From the NCBI RefSeq assembly GCF_019492185.1, contig NZ_JAICCF010000006.1, forward strand, positions 342,628 to 406,627: 64,000 nt of DNA. Reading direction: 5' to 3'. A model generated the notes under the pieces. It did no database searches. It worked only from the letters and a program-made list of their open reading frames with translations, and was not told the origin of the DNA. Every line of letters starts with the position of its first letter. The first letter of the stretch is position 1. Below, in pieces: positions 42,759-51,377 of this stretch. The position numbers and the translations under genes were made by a program. Source of the DNA: Chitinophaga rhizophila (lineage in GTDB: Bacteria > Bacteroidota > Bacteroidia > Chitinophagales > Chitinophagaceae).

Positions 42759-42791
42759 CTTGTTCGTCGCTTGTTCGTCGCTTGTTCGTCG
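42759..42791. repeat. 11-bp tandem array, three perfect units
   Basis: CTTGTTCGTCG three times, immediately after the GH2 stop and before its terminator. In another phase it reads GCTTGTTCGTC, sharing GCTTG...GTC with the array at 13487. Confidence 0.93.
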
Positions 42792-42828
42792 CTAGTACTA
42801 CCCTTGTTATACCCGAGGATAACCGGAC

Positions 42829-42860
42829 CTACCAGTTGAAAAAAGTCTTTCAACTGGTAG
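42829..42860 (+). terminator. Terminator of the GH2 gene
   Basis: 13-bp perfect arms CTACCAGTTGAAA / TTTCAACTGGTAG with a 6-nt loop, followed by GATTTT on the plus strand. Confidence 0.8.
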
Positions 42861-42870
42861 GATTTTAACA

Positions 42871-43599
42871 TTATGATTTAAAGCTCTTTATGAACCGGTG
42901 CAGGAGTACCGGATATACATCATACAGCAGGATGGTCATCAGTACAAGTGGAATCACATAGAACGTAGCCATTCCGATATTATTGAACATCCATCCACCC
43001 AGTATACCTCCGATAATAAATGAGCCAAGGACGGTGAGCCTGATATAGATCTTCTCGATCAGCGTACGTGTCGTTTCGGCATTCGGATGCACCAGGTCTG
43101 ACAGTTCAGCTGCCAGGTCCGTAACCATACCTGTCAGGTGGGAGGTTTTGATCAATCCACCCGAGATTCTGGACACCAATCCATTTTGCAGACCCATACA
43201 GAATAATACTGCGCCCGTTATAGCCTCGCGCTGAAACTCGCTTCCGTTATAGACGTCATTACCATATAACGCTACGCCAAGGAGGATGATAATCTCCAGT
43301 ACAATCGGGGCTCCATGAGCGAAATAGGTACTTTTATAGTCCAGTGATTTGACAATGAAGTTGGATACAAAAGCACCAAAAAAGAACATAAACAGCCAAT
43401 AGGCGACGGTATATACCTCTGAAAGATTCTTTTCTGTTATTTTTCCTGCGAGGGTGGCCACGTGACCTGTGATATTGGAGACAAAAGACAGAAATGCCAG
43501 TACGCCTACGACATTCGTCATACCGGCTACTGACGCTGTGGAGGATGCCAGCATCAGATTTTTTTTGAGGCTTCGTTGCCCCGAGACTTCTCTTAACAT
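42871..43599 (-). CDS. DUF1275 (YoaK) family membrane protein
   Basis: 242 residues with five to six predicted transmembrane segments: ASSTASVAGMTNVVGVLAFL near 17-36, VAYWLFMFFFGAFVSNFI near 66-83, VLEIIILLGVALYG near 99-112, ITGAVLFCMGLQNGLVSRI near 127-145 and the two C-terminal segments. The GMQNG-type motif (here GLQNGLVSR) and HLTGMVTDLA near 152-161 are the family hallmarks. Function unknown; a transporter-like role is often assumed. Its upstream leader contains an array of three 11-bp repeats. It is divergent from the PAS kinase. Confidence 0.88.
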   Translation of the reverse strand: MLREVSGQRSLKKNLMLASSTASVAGMTNVVGVLAFLSFVSNITGHVATLAGKITEKNLSEVYTVAYWLFMFFFGAFVSNFIVKSLDYKSTYFAHGAPIVLEIIILLGVALYGNDVYNGSEFQREAITGAVLFCMGLQNGLVSRISGGLIKTSHLTGMVTDLAAELSDLVHPNAETTRTLIEKIYIRLTVLGSFIIGGILGGWMFNNIGMATFYVIPLVLMTILLYDVYPVLLHRFIKSFKS

Positions 43600-43611
43600 A
43601 GAAAACTTTCT

Positions 43612-43644
43612 GTGGTTGATAAGTGGTTGATAAGTGGTTGATAA
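43612..43644. repeat. 11-bp tandem array, three perfect units, in a divergent promoter region
   Basis: GTGGTTGATAA three times (on the other strand TTATCAACCAC), starting 13 bp upstream of the DUF1275 ATG. The position suits an operator. The unit resembles but does not match a DnaA box (TTATnCACA). Confidence 0.93.
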
Positions 43645-43729
43645 GTTGTTGTTGCTTCAGACAATAGTAATGCCAGTAATTTTCCTGTATCTTTAATTCA
43701 CGGACACGCCAAGTCACGTTCCTGATACT

Positions 43730-46153
43730 ATGAGCAGTAATGTCAATGAGTCAATTTCCTCCAATCATCACGATAGGCAAAATACAGGTACCGCAGATGC
43801 GGTATGGCTGGAAATGTTGGTACAATACCAACTGGAAGTTATGGAAATGTTGGGAGCAAACATTCCCCGGCAGGAAATACTCCACCACATTTGTGCATGG
43901 GCTTACGGTCTGGAGGAGGGGCTGCGCATCAGTATTGCTATAACTGCACCGGCATATGAACAGCCGGATAATACTACCTGTCAGGTTGCGCTTACAGGAA
44001 AACAAGGTAACATCCTCGGATATTTAAATATTACCAATCATTCCGGCAAACAACTATCAGCCGGCGCTGAACATTTTTTTCAGTTGCTGGCGCGAATGAT
44101 TGTCCGGGTGATGGAATATCCGCAGGGCGGACAATCAGAAGGTACAATCCCGACTTACACCAGTAATAAAGAGGATGAAATTGCAGCACAACGGGAAAAC
44201 TTCTATCAGCTGCTGATGGATACGCCGGCAGTTATTGCCGTATTGAGTGGCCCCCAACATGTGTATATACTGGCGAATAAGCTATATATGCAGACAATAG
44301 GTTCCGACCGGCAGATAATAGGCAAGCCTATAAGGGAAGCCCTGCCCGAACTGGCAGATCAGGGCATTTATCAGCTGCTGGATGAGGTATACCGTACCGG
44401 CGAACCTTTTATTGGTTATGAGATAGAAGTAGGACTGGACAAAACCGGATCCGGAGAAAGGGAGCCTGTATTCTTCAACTTTGTATATCAGCCTATCAAA
44501 GATGCTGAAGATAGGGTGTTCCAGATACTGGTGCACGCGATGGATGTGACCCAGTCAGTGCTGCAACGGCGAAGTGCAGAGAAAAGTGAACAACAGTTTA
44601 AAAGCTTTGTGGCTAATTCACCGACACCGATTGGTATATACGTTGGTAAAGAACTGCGGATACAAACCGTTAACGACGCTATTTTACAGGCCTGGGAAAA
44701 AGATGATTCCGTGGTAGGAAAGACTTTCAGGGAGGCACTACCTGAACTGGAAGGACAACCCTTCTTCCAGATCCTGGACAGGGTGTATGACACCGGAGAG
44801 ACCTATGAAGCGGTGGAAGAAAAAGTGATGCTGATGAGAGATGGCGTGCTGACACCTACCTACTATAACTTTACCTATAAGGCGCTCAGGAATGAGCAGG
44901 GTGAGATCTATGCGGTAATGAATACCGCCATGGAAGTAACTGAGCAGGTAAAGGCCAAACAGCGCCTGGCAGAGGCAGAAGAAAATCTCCGGAATGCCAT
45001 GGAAGTAGCCAAGCTGGGAGACTGGAAAATAGACCTCCAGACACGTACAACCATGCTTTCTGAACGTATACAGCAATGGTTCGGGACCTTGCCGGGCGAG
45101 ACGATTACCGTTGAGCAGGCCACCGCCTGCATAACAGATCCGGGCGTAGTTACCTCCGCTTTGGAGCGGGCCTTACAGCCGGGATCGGACGGTATTGTTG
45201 ATATAGAATACGGAATTACAAATTTCCGTACCGGCGAACAGCGCATTATGCACACTTCCGGTAAAGTATTTCTGGACAGATCCGGGCAGCCATATATGAT
45301 CGTAGGGATCTCTCAGGATATCACCGAACAGCGAAAACTGCAACACGACCTGGAACATAAGGTAAATGAAAGAACACGTGCACTCAGTATTGCCAACAGT
45401 GAATTGAAAGAAGCCAATAAGAACCTGGAGAAGGTCAATAATAACCTGGAGCAGTATGCCTATGTGACCAGTCATGATCTGCAGGAACCACTAAGGAAGA
45501 TCAAGATCTTTTCAGACATCCTGCAGAACCGGGCAGATACTACGCCGGATAATTTTACCCGGAAATACCTGGATAAAATTGACGCATCTGTGAACAGGAT
45601 GATGGCACTGATTACTGACCTGCTGAATTTCTCCCGGTTGGATAAAACAAACAATACCTTCGTACCAACGGATATCAATGCAATTATAGAAGATGTTGCA
45701 GAAGATTTTGAATTGGCTATCAAAGAAAAAAAGGTAAATTTACATATCTCACCACTGCAGGAGATAGCAGCCGTTCCCCTGCAAATACGGCAACTTTTCT
45801 TCAACCTCATCGGTAATGCTATTAAGTTCTCCCGGCAGCATGTCACTCCAGAGATCCATATTACGGGACGCCCGGTCTCTACAGCAGAAATTTCTACTTA
45901 TCCGCAACTGAACGCTTCATGGAGCTGGTATGAAATAACTGTCAGCGATAATGGCATCGGCTTCGAGCAACGCCATGCAGAAAAGATCTTTACCATATTT
46001 CAGCGCCTGCATACGCGCGAGGTGTATTCCGGTACCGGTATCGGACTGGCCTTGTGTGAAAAGGTAGTCAGCAATCACCAGGGGAAAATCTATGCACGCG
46101 GCATTGTAAATGAAGGCGCCAGCTTCCACATCCTGCTGCCTGTCCACAGATAG
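43730..46153 (+). CDS. Multi-PAS hybrid-free sensor histidine kinase
   Basis: 807 residues, cytoplasmic (no signal peptide or membrane segment). An N-terminal GAF-like domain (about 15-130) is followed by three PAS domains (about 155-280, 285-405 and 420-540), a coiled coil, a HisKA domain with H582 in SHDLQEPLRK, and a C-terminal HATPase_c with NLIGNAIKFS and DNGIGFE near 745, then TGIGLALCEKVV. It phosphorylates a separate response regulator that is not visible next to it. The sensed signal is unknown; PAS domains bind small ligands or redox cofactors. It is divergent from the DUF1275 gene. Confidence 0.9.
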   Translation: MSSNVNESISSNHHDRQNTGTADAVWLEMLVQYQLEVMEMLGANIPRQEILHHICAWAYGLEEGLRISIAITAPAYEQPDNTTCQVALTGKQGNILGYLNITNHSGKQLSAGAEHFFQLLARMIVRVMEYPQGGQSEGTIPTYTSNKEDEIAAQRENFYQLLMDTPAVIAVLSGPQHVYILANKLYMQTIGSDRQIIGKPIREALPELADQGIYQLLDEVYRTGEPFIGYEIEVGLDKTGSGEREPVFFNFVYQPIKDAEDRVFQILVHAMDVTQSVLQRRSAEKSEQQFKSFVANSPTPIGIYVGKELRIQTVNDAILQAWEKDDSVVGKTFREALPELEGQPFFQILDRVYDTGETYEAVEEKVMLMRDGVLTPTYYNFTYKALRNEQGEIYAVMNTAMEVTEQVKAKQRLAEAEENLRNAMEVAKLGDWKIDLQTRTTMLSERIQQWFGTLPGETITVEQATACITDPGVVTSALERALQPGSDGIVDIEYGITNFRTGEQRIMHTSGKVFLDRSGQPYMIVGISQDITEQRKLQHDLEHKVNERTRALSIANSELKEANKNLEKVNNNLEQYAYVTSHDLQEPLRKIKIFSDILQNRADTTPDNFTRKYLDKIDASVNRMMALITDLLNFSRLDKTNNTFVPTDINAIIEDVAEDFELAIKEKKVNLHISPLQEIAAVPLQIRQLFFNLIGNAIKFSRQHVTPEIHITGRPVSTAEISTYPQLNASWSWYEITVSDNGIGFEQRHAEKIFTIFQRLHTREVYSGTGIGLALCEKVVSNHQGKIYARGIVNEGASFHILLPVHR

Positions 46154-46210
46154 GCACATTGGGATTTCCCGATATGATTAAATAACTTTACACACTCAAA
46201 TTCTGATTGA

Positions 46211-47452
46211 ATGGAAGCTCAAATGACCACCCGGCGGTACTGGACCCTTATTTTAATATTGGGAACGATGACTGCTTTAGGGCCATTTTCTATAGACATG
46301 TATCTATCCGGTTATCAGGCGATAGCCGAAGATCTGCATACGACCACCGCTAGGATCGGACTTTCCCTGGCGAGTTATTTTATTGGAATATCTGCCGGAC
46401 AGCTGTTATACGGACCGCTGCTGGACCGTTTTGGCCGAAAAAAGCCACTGTACGTAGGGCTTGTTATATATATCATCGCCTCTGCAGGATGTATTGGTGC
46501 CAGAACGCTGGATGCATTTGTGGCATTACGGTTTATACAGGCCATCGGCAGTTGCGCAGCTGCGGTAGCATCTGTGGCTATGGTACGTGACCTGTTCCCG
46601 ATAAAAGATAGCGCGAAAGTGTTTGCACTACTGATGCTGGTAGTAGGTGCATCGCCTATGCTGGCACCTACAATTGGTGGTTATATCACCACCGCCTTCA
46701 ACTGGCAAGCCATATTTATTGTACTGGGAGGAATGGGATTACTGCTGATGATCGCCTGCTTTTTCTTTCTGCCTGAAAGTCATCAGCCGGATACTTCAAT
46801 GTCACTGAAACCGGGACCAATTATCAGCGGATTCTGGGCTGTGATGCGGGAACCACAATTTTATACCTATGCATTGACAGGTGCCTTTGCTTTCTCTGGC
46901 TTGTTTGTATACGTGTCTTCGTCTCCGGTTGTATTCATGGATATCTTCCATGTATCAGAAAGGCATTTCGGGTGGATATTCGCAGGATTGTCTGTAGGAT
47001 TTATCGGGTCCAGCCAGTTAAACAGTCTGACGTTACGTTACTTCCGCAGTGAGCAGATTATCCGTATTGCGCTGGTTACGCAGGCCGCACTGGGTATCAT
47101 ATTCTTCCTGGGTACTTACCTGGGTTGGTTCGGACTGACTGGTACCATCATTATGCTGTTTCTTTTCCTGAGCTGCCTCGGATTTGCCAATCCGAATGCA
47201 TCTGCACTCAGTATCGCACCTTTTAAGAAGAATGCCGGTACAGCAGCCGCACTGATGGGCGCATTACAGATGGGAATCGGTGGCCTGGCATCTACCGTAG
47301 CCAGTTTATTTGATGTGACATCCGCAGTACCTATGACTATGCTGATGGCTGCAACAGCTATCCTGTCAGTCACCGCGTTGTTTGTAGGCGGATTGCGTAT
47401 TACCAATCCTGTTTTCCTGCATGATGGCGCAGACACAGCGGTGTTGCATTAA
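46211..47452 (+). CDS. Bcr/CflA-family MFS drug exporter
   Basis: 413 residues, 12 predicted transmembrane segments, the usual length for Bcr/CflA. The first segment contains LGPFSIDMYLSGYQAI, a family hallmark with the acidic D in the first helix, and the loop motif LLDRFGRKKPLYVGL between segments 2 and 3 fits the major facilitator signature. It exports drugs or small hydrophilic compounds by proton antiport. It is downstream of the PAS kinase gene by 58 bp and ends at a terminator. Confidence 0.92.
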   Translation: MEAQMTTRRYWTLILILGTMTALGPFSIDMYLSGYQAIAEDLHTTTARIGLSLASYFIGISAGQLLYGPLLDRFGRKKPLYVGLVIYIIASAGCIGARTLDAFVALRFIQAIGSCAAAVASVAMVRDLFPIKDSAKVFALLMLVVGASPMLAPTIGGYITTAFNWQAIFIVLGGMGLLLMIACFFFLPESHQPDTSMSLKPGPIISGFWAVMREPQFYTYALTGAFAFSGLFVYVSSSPVVFMDIFHVSERHFGWIFAGLSVGFIGSSQLNSLTLRYFRSEQIIRIALVTQAALGIIFFLGTYLGWFGLTGTIIMLFLFLSCLGFANPNASALSIAPFKKNAGTAAALMGALQMGIGGLASTVASLFDVTSAVPMTMLMAATAILSVTALFVGGLRITNPVFLHDGADTAVLH

Positions 47453-47481
47453 CGGTAAATTTTCCAGATATAACTATACAT

Positions 47482-47516
47482 GAACGGCCATGATGATATG
47501 GCCGTTCTTTTTTATC
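47482..47516. terminator. Terminator after the Bcr/CflA gene
   Basis: GAACGGCCAT / ATGGCCGTTC stem with a 6-nt loop and TTTTTTAT after it on the plus strand, inside the 5' flank of the next gene. Confidence 0.85.
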
Positions 47517-47537
47517 TTAGCCCCAGCCAGATATCCT

Positions 47538-48290
47538 ATGAAAAATTACTGCTTATTCCTGCTCGCTATCATCAGTATACATTGTAACCGGCATTCTGCT
47601 AATAAGAATTTCGACCTGCGTATCAATGTTGATATAGGGAACTATAAGTATGCCAGTCACCTGGTAACGGAAGAAGAGTTTCATGTACTTAAAGTACGTG
47701 CTGCCGAGATATGGGAACAGCAGCTATCCGCCATTTATTCTTCATCCGCAGCAGCAGAACAGCCCATCAGCGAACTTTCTCCCGCAAGATATACGATACC
47801 GGAGTATATCAATATCGTGAATGACATGGAGACGTTCAGGAAGAAGCTGATTCCGCCAGGCGAGTACCTGAAGAAGACCGCAATATCGCAGGAAGTAGCT
47901 ATACTCACACACAATAAGGTATTCGCGCCATTGTCTAATGAATGCCTGGGAGAACCGGTGAATTACACGAATCTTATCATGACAGCTATGCTGGATATAC
48001 TGGCAGATAATCAGATTCAGCTGGAGATTTTTCATGGGTTTAAGCAAGTATCTGACCGGGAGATTAAGTACACTATCTATGCTAAACTGGACAATACATT
48101 ACATACCGTTACCTTTTCGAATACCAGCGGTTGTACCCCTGATAATCATGCTATTTATCTGTTACTGAATAAAGTATTGATGGCATCAGCGTATAAGGAG
48201 CGGCTGGTGAAGTACAGTGATCATACGAGCCTGGTATTCGTGCAGCCTGCAAGGTACGAGCGGCTGGAAAGAAGGCTGGCGCAACCCTGA
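47538..48290 (+). CDS. Lipoprotein of unknown function
   Basis: 250 residues from ATG 47538, opening a lipoprotein signal MKNYCLFLLAIISIHC with Cys 16. A frame starting 48 bp upstream covers the previous terminator and is rejected. After the signal come a helical region with EEEFHVLKVRAAEIWEQQL and beta-rich parts near the end (YTIYAKLDNTLHTVTFSNTS). No family recognised. It is transcribed alone. Confidence 0.72.
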   Translation: MKNYCLFLLAIISIHCNRHSANKNFDLRINVDIGNYKYASHLVTEEEFHVLKVRAAEIWEQQLSAIYSSSAAAEQPISELSPARYTIPEYINIVNDMETFRKKLIPPGEYLKKTAISQEVAILTHNKVFAPLSNECLGEPVNYTNLIMTAMLDILADNQIQLEIFHGFKQVSDREIKYTIYAKLDNTLHTVTFSNTSGCTPDNHAIYLLLNKVLMASAYKERLVKYSDHTSLVFVQPARYERLERRLAQP

Positions 48291-48358
48291 AACTAGCGCC
48301 CCTCACTGCTGTCAGGTGATTGTATTTTTCTTTACATTCACATTTCAAATAGTTGACC

Positions 48359-49429
48359 ATGTCAGTAACCGGTACTCCCGTAGCCTTACTTTATCAGGCG
48401 CAGCAACCACCAGCCAGGAATGGCATTTTAAAGCCCATGAAACCCGGGGGCTACTCAGACAGCGGCGCAGACATTGCCTATGCACTTAGGGAAAAACAGG
48501 TACCGGTCAGCACTCCTGCTATCCATCCCCAGTTAACTATCGATCTGGACTGGGTATTTCCGGATACTGAAGCGGGTATACGCCATGCACTTGCCAAAGG
48601 TGCACAGGTCTTATGGCTGAATACGATTCTGTACAACGGGCACCCTGTAGAAGCTTTTCTGAAGAAAGGTATTGCAGCGGTGGGGCAGCTGCCACGCAAT
48701 ACTGATCTGTATGACGACAAATGGACAACCAATAAACTCTTACAAAGAAATAACCTGCCTATTCCTCCGGCAATATTGATCAATAAGGATAATCTGCATG
48801 ACTACCAGTTGAACTTTCCGTTTCCGGCAGTGGCAAAACCGATAAGGGGCAGGGGTAGTGAAGGCGTAAAAGTAGTATATAGGCAGACGGAATTGGATGA
48901 GATACTGGACGAGATGTTTTCAGCGGATAAATTTGGTAGTGCGGTATATGTAGAGAAGTATCTTCCGGGTAAAGAAGTAACGATCACCGTGATGCCGCCG
49001 GGTAAATATGTAATCAAGGGAGTGTGCCAGGAAAAGATCAATTACTGGAGTCTACCACCGGTAGAACGATTCAATCATGAGGAGGGCGTAGCGCCTTATA
49101 ATGGTACTGTAGCTGTTGTTAATAACAGTAAAGTGATGGAGGATGATGTACTGCAATCGCAGGCGGTGATTACCTTATGCAAACAATGTGAATCTGCGGC
49201 AGCTTTGGTAGGAGCAAGAGCACCTGTAAGAATTGACTGTCGCCAAGATGAGCAGGGACGCTATTTCCTGTTTGATCTGAATATGAAACCGAATATGACT
49301 GGCGCTTCACGCCCGCATAGAATGGATCAGGACAGCTTGTCGGCACTGGCAGCCCGCAGAATAGGCTGGTCATTTCCTGACCTGCTTGAGAACATGCTGC
49401 GGCAACAGTGGCGGTTTATCAAGGTATAA
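48359..49429 (+). CDS. ATP-grasp enzyme (D-Ala-D-Ala-ligase-like)
   Basis: 356 residues from ATG 48359; a TTG two codons upstream is rejected. The ATP-grasp pattern is clear: an N-terminal domain, then AVAKPIRGRGSEGVKVVY near 164-181, the metal-binding RIDCRQDEQGRYFLFDLNMK near 296-315, and a final catalytic block ending FIKV. It would ligate an amino or carboxyl group to a substrate using ATP; D-Ala-D-Ala ligase is one similar family, but this is not in a cell-wall cluster, so another peptide-ligase substrate is possible. It is monocistronic and its stop is adjacent to the next gene's stop. Confidence 0.85.
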   Translation: MSVTGTPVALLYQAQQPPARNGILKPMKPGGYSDSGADIAYALREKQVPVSTPAIHPQLTIDLDWVFPDTEAGIRHALAKGAQVLWLNTILYNGHPVEAFLKKGIAAVGQLPRNTDLYDDKWTTNKLLQRNNLPIPPAILINKDNLHDYQLNFPFPAVAKPIRGRGSEGVKVVYRQTELDEILDEMFSADKFGSAVYVEKYLPGKEVTITVMPPGKYVIKGVCQEKINYWSLPPVERFNHEEGVAPYNGTVAVVNNSKVMEDDVLQSQAVITLCKQCESAAALVGARAPVRIDCRQDEQGRYFLFDLNMKPNMTGASRPHRMDQDSLSALAARRIGWSFPDLLENMLRQQWRFIKV

Positions 49430-49786
49430 TTACCTGGCAACGCTCAGCACTGCCTGTTGCTGCGGCATGTCAACAATCGTTGTTTTGCGCAGTTTCCTGT
49501 ACAAGGCGGCCAAGTCCTGCAGTGCTAGTTCCTGTATATTTCTGAAGCTTTCGCGGTGGGCTTCCCTGGTTGTTTCCAATATGTGATAGTAATGGCGGAT
49601 GTTACGGAAGGCCATCAATAATAGCTTGGAGGTAAGCATATCTTTTTCACCCCGCTGATTTTCCAGGTGTCTGGCGGTCAGCAAGGTTCCGGCAGTCATC
49701 AGCGCCATTCTAAGTTCGAATAGACTACTTTTATCCTGATACTGAAGCGCTTCCAGCTGGGTTCTTATCTGTAATAATTCGTACAT
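49430..49786 (-). CDS. Helical protein of unknown function
   Basis: 118 residues from ATG 49786 (a longer frame adds nine residues with no benefit). Almost entirely alpha-helical with alternating charge, e.g. ENQRGEKDMLTSKLLLMAFR and REAHRESFRNIQELALQDLA; it may form a coiled coil or helical bundle. It is convergent with the ATP-grasp gene, ending one base after that gene's stop. No family recognised. Confidence 0.65.
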   Translation of the reverse strand: MYELLQIRTQLEALQYQDKSSLFELRMALMTAGTLLTARHLENQRGEKDMLTSKLLLMAFRNIRHYYHILETTREAHRESFRNIQELALQDLAALYRKLRKTTIVDMPQQQAVLSVAR

Positions 49787-49950
49787 ATATATATTGATTA
49801 AAAGTAATTTCAAATATTACACCAATACACACATATGTACTAATAATACCAAATAATTGTAAAATAGTTACCCAGACAGATAAAATAATATCATAATTAG
49901 AGGTTTTTCTAGCTCCACAGTTGTCTACAAACAGCTACGCAGTGTTGCGG

Positions 49951-50247
49951 CTACCTTATCCTTAGCTTTTCCAGCATTGCCTCGCTAAGGCTGTCGGCAG
50001 AGGGGCCATAAGCAGTTACCAGTACTCCTTTCATGCCATTATTAGACTCAATAGCGTAGACCGCAGCTTCATCAGAGGGGTCGGTATTGCCCTCGTACCG
50101 GTATACTTCTACGATATTAAAATCTTGTAATGCGAGCTTGCTGCCCGGACAAACGAGGTAGTTACCCTCCAGGTTGAAATCAACAGTAAATCCCTGGCCT
50201 TTCAGGGTATTGATTGCATTGGCGACGGTATCATAATGGTGCTCCAT
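49951..50247 (-). CDS. Small conserved cytoplasmic protein
   Basis: 98 residues: N-terminal YDTVANAINTLKGQGF, a CPGSKLALQDFNIVEVYRYE middle, then AVYAIESNNGMKGVLVTAYG and a C-terminal helix AMLEKLRIR. This looks like the ~100-residue Bacteroidota family often labelled a phosphoribosylpyrophosphate synthetase in databases; that label is doubtful since no PRPP synthetase motif is present. No signal peptide. Function unknown. Confidence 0.7.
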   Translation of the reverse strand: MEHHYDTVANAINTLKGQGFTVDFNLEGNYLVCPGSKLALQDFNIVEVYRYEGNTDPSDEAAVYAIESNNGMKGVLVTAYGPSADSLSEAMLEKLRIR

Positions 50248-50383
50248 GTGAGATAATAATTAGCAGTGAATAATAGGGAGGCAGGAAGTGCTACTGACTG
50301 TCGCCGTTGTTCCATCAAAGCAATGAGAACATACTGGCTTCAGGAAGTGTTACTTCACTGATCCCTGTTTGAGTGAATGGATA

Positions 50384-50869
50384 CTATTTAACGCTTCCGC
50401 GGCCTCTTTTCCAGTCGGCGCGGATTTTCATCAGCTTACTTATATAACCAATCAGAAACAACAGTTCGAGCCGGAATGGTGCAAATACATGTGAAGGGCC
50501 GAAGTAATCGTAGATAATAACAAATGAACATGTCAGAATACCTACCCATCCATCTACAAGTGCAATATCTACTCCCCAGTCTTTCTCAGCCAGAAGACCG
50601 TAAGAAGCGGCTCCTTTGAGTACATAAAGCGCTATGATGATAAACATGAGTATGGAGGTACGACTACTTGTAGTCAGTCCATACAATTGGAGGTGTGTAT
50701 TAAGTCCGAAGAGGAACATTGAAGGATAAATAAAGAGGGCAAAGGCACCGGTCAGCAGAAAGATATAACTGAAAAACTTAAGCCACCAGGTCAGTAATTC
50801 CTTCCTTCGCGGTGTCATCAATTCTTCCAGGTCATTCAGTTGGTCGGCTATGATCGACTTATCATCCAT
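50384..50869 (-). CDS. Four-helix membrane protein
   Basis: 161 residues from ATG 50869; an upstream in-frame extension to 50911 adds a poor prefix. Predicted transmembrane segments near 30-50, 62-90, 104-122 and 130-145, with a basic C-terminus (KIRADWKRGRGSVK) facing the cytoplasm. The N-terminal 20 residues are acidic and probably cytoplasmic (DKSIIADQLNDLEELM). No family recognised. Confidence 0.7.
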   Translation of the reverse strand: MDDKSIIADQLNDLEELMTPRRKELLTWWLKFFSYIFLLTGAFALFIYPSMFLFGLNTHLQLYGLTTSSRTSILMFIIIALYVLKGAASYGLLAEKDWGVDIALVDGWVGILTCSFVIIYDYFGPSHVFAPFRLELLFLIGYISKLMKIRADWKRGRGSVK

Positions 50870-51377
50870 ATAAACGGGCTTGTGGGTTATACCAGCAAAT
50901 ATACGAAGCACTCACCTTCGGCCCCTATGAAAAAAGGACCGTTCCTGGACAGAAACGGCCATTAACAATCAAGCTCCACTGTATGAATAAAAGGAAGGAT
51001 ATATTTTTCCAGTCTTGTGATTCTGCATCAAGAGAGTAAGCAGTCTGTAGTCGATTGACGCCGGTTCATAGCCAAACACGGATTGTTGTATGTCCTATTA
51101 TTTACTACGTCCGATTAAGCTATTGTCCGTTGATTGACGTGCTTTGCCATTTGAACAATTGTCTATCGGCTGCAGACTGCTGTTATCCCTTATAAGCTAC
51201 TAGTTGCCGATTATCTTTACACTTATCCTGTCATTGTTTCCGCAGCTCTTCTGCTCATGTATTCCTGTCTGTTTCTTCTTGTTTATTCGCTTGCTGAATC
51301 TGATACAAAACTACTTACACAGTGCTCGAAAGTCAATTGCCCAATCAACTCTTCTGTTGTACTTTTTATGGAGAACT
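50870..51377. other. 508-bp region with a terminator but no supported gene
   Basis: Between the four-helix membrane protein and the response regulator. A hairpin at 50931-50960 (GG-CCGTT / AACGGCC with one bulged base) sits before a T-run on the minus strand, suiting a terminator for the kinase/regulator transcript. The rest has no clear frame or motif. Confidence 0.55.

Noticed and set aside
43612..43644. TTATCAACCAC units as DnaA boxes or an origin
   Set aside because: They differ from TTATnCACA at the key CAC position, and no AT-rich unwinding region or dnaA/parA gene is near.
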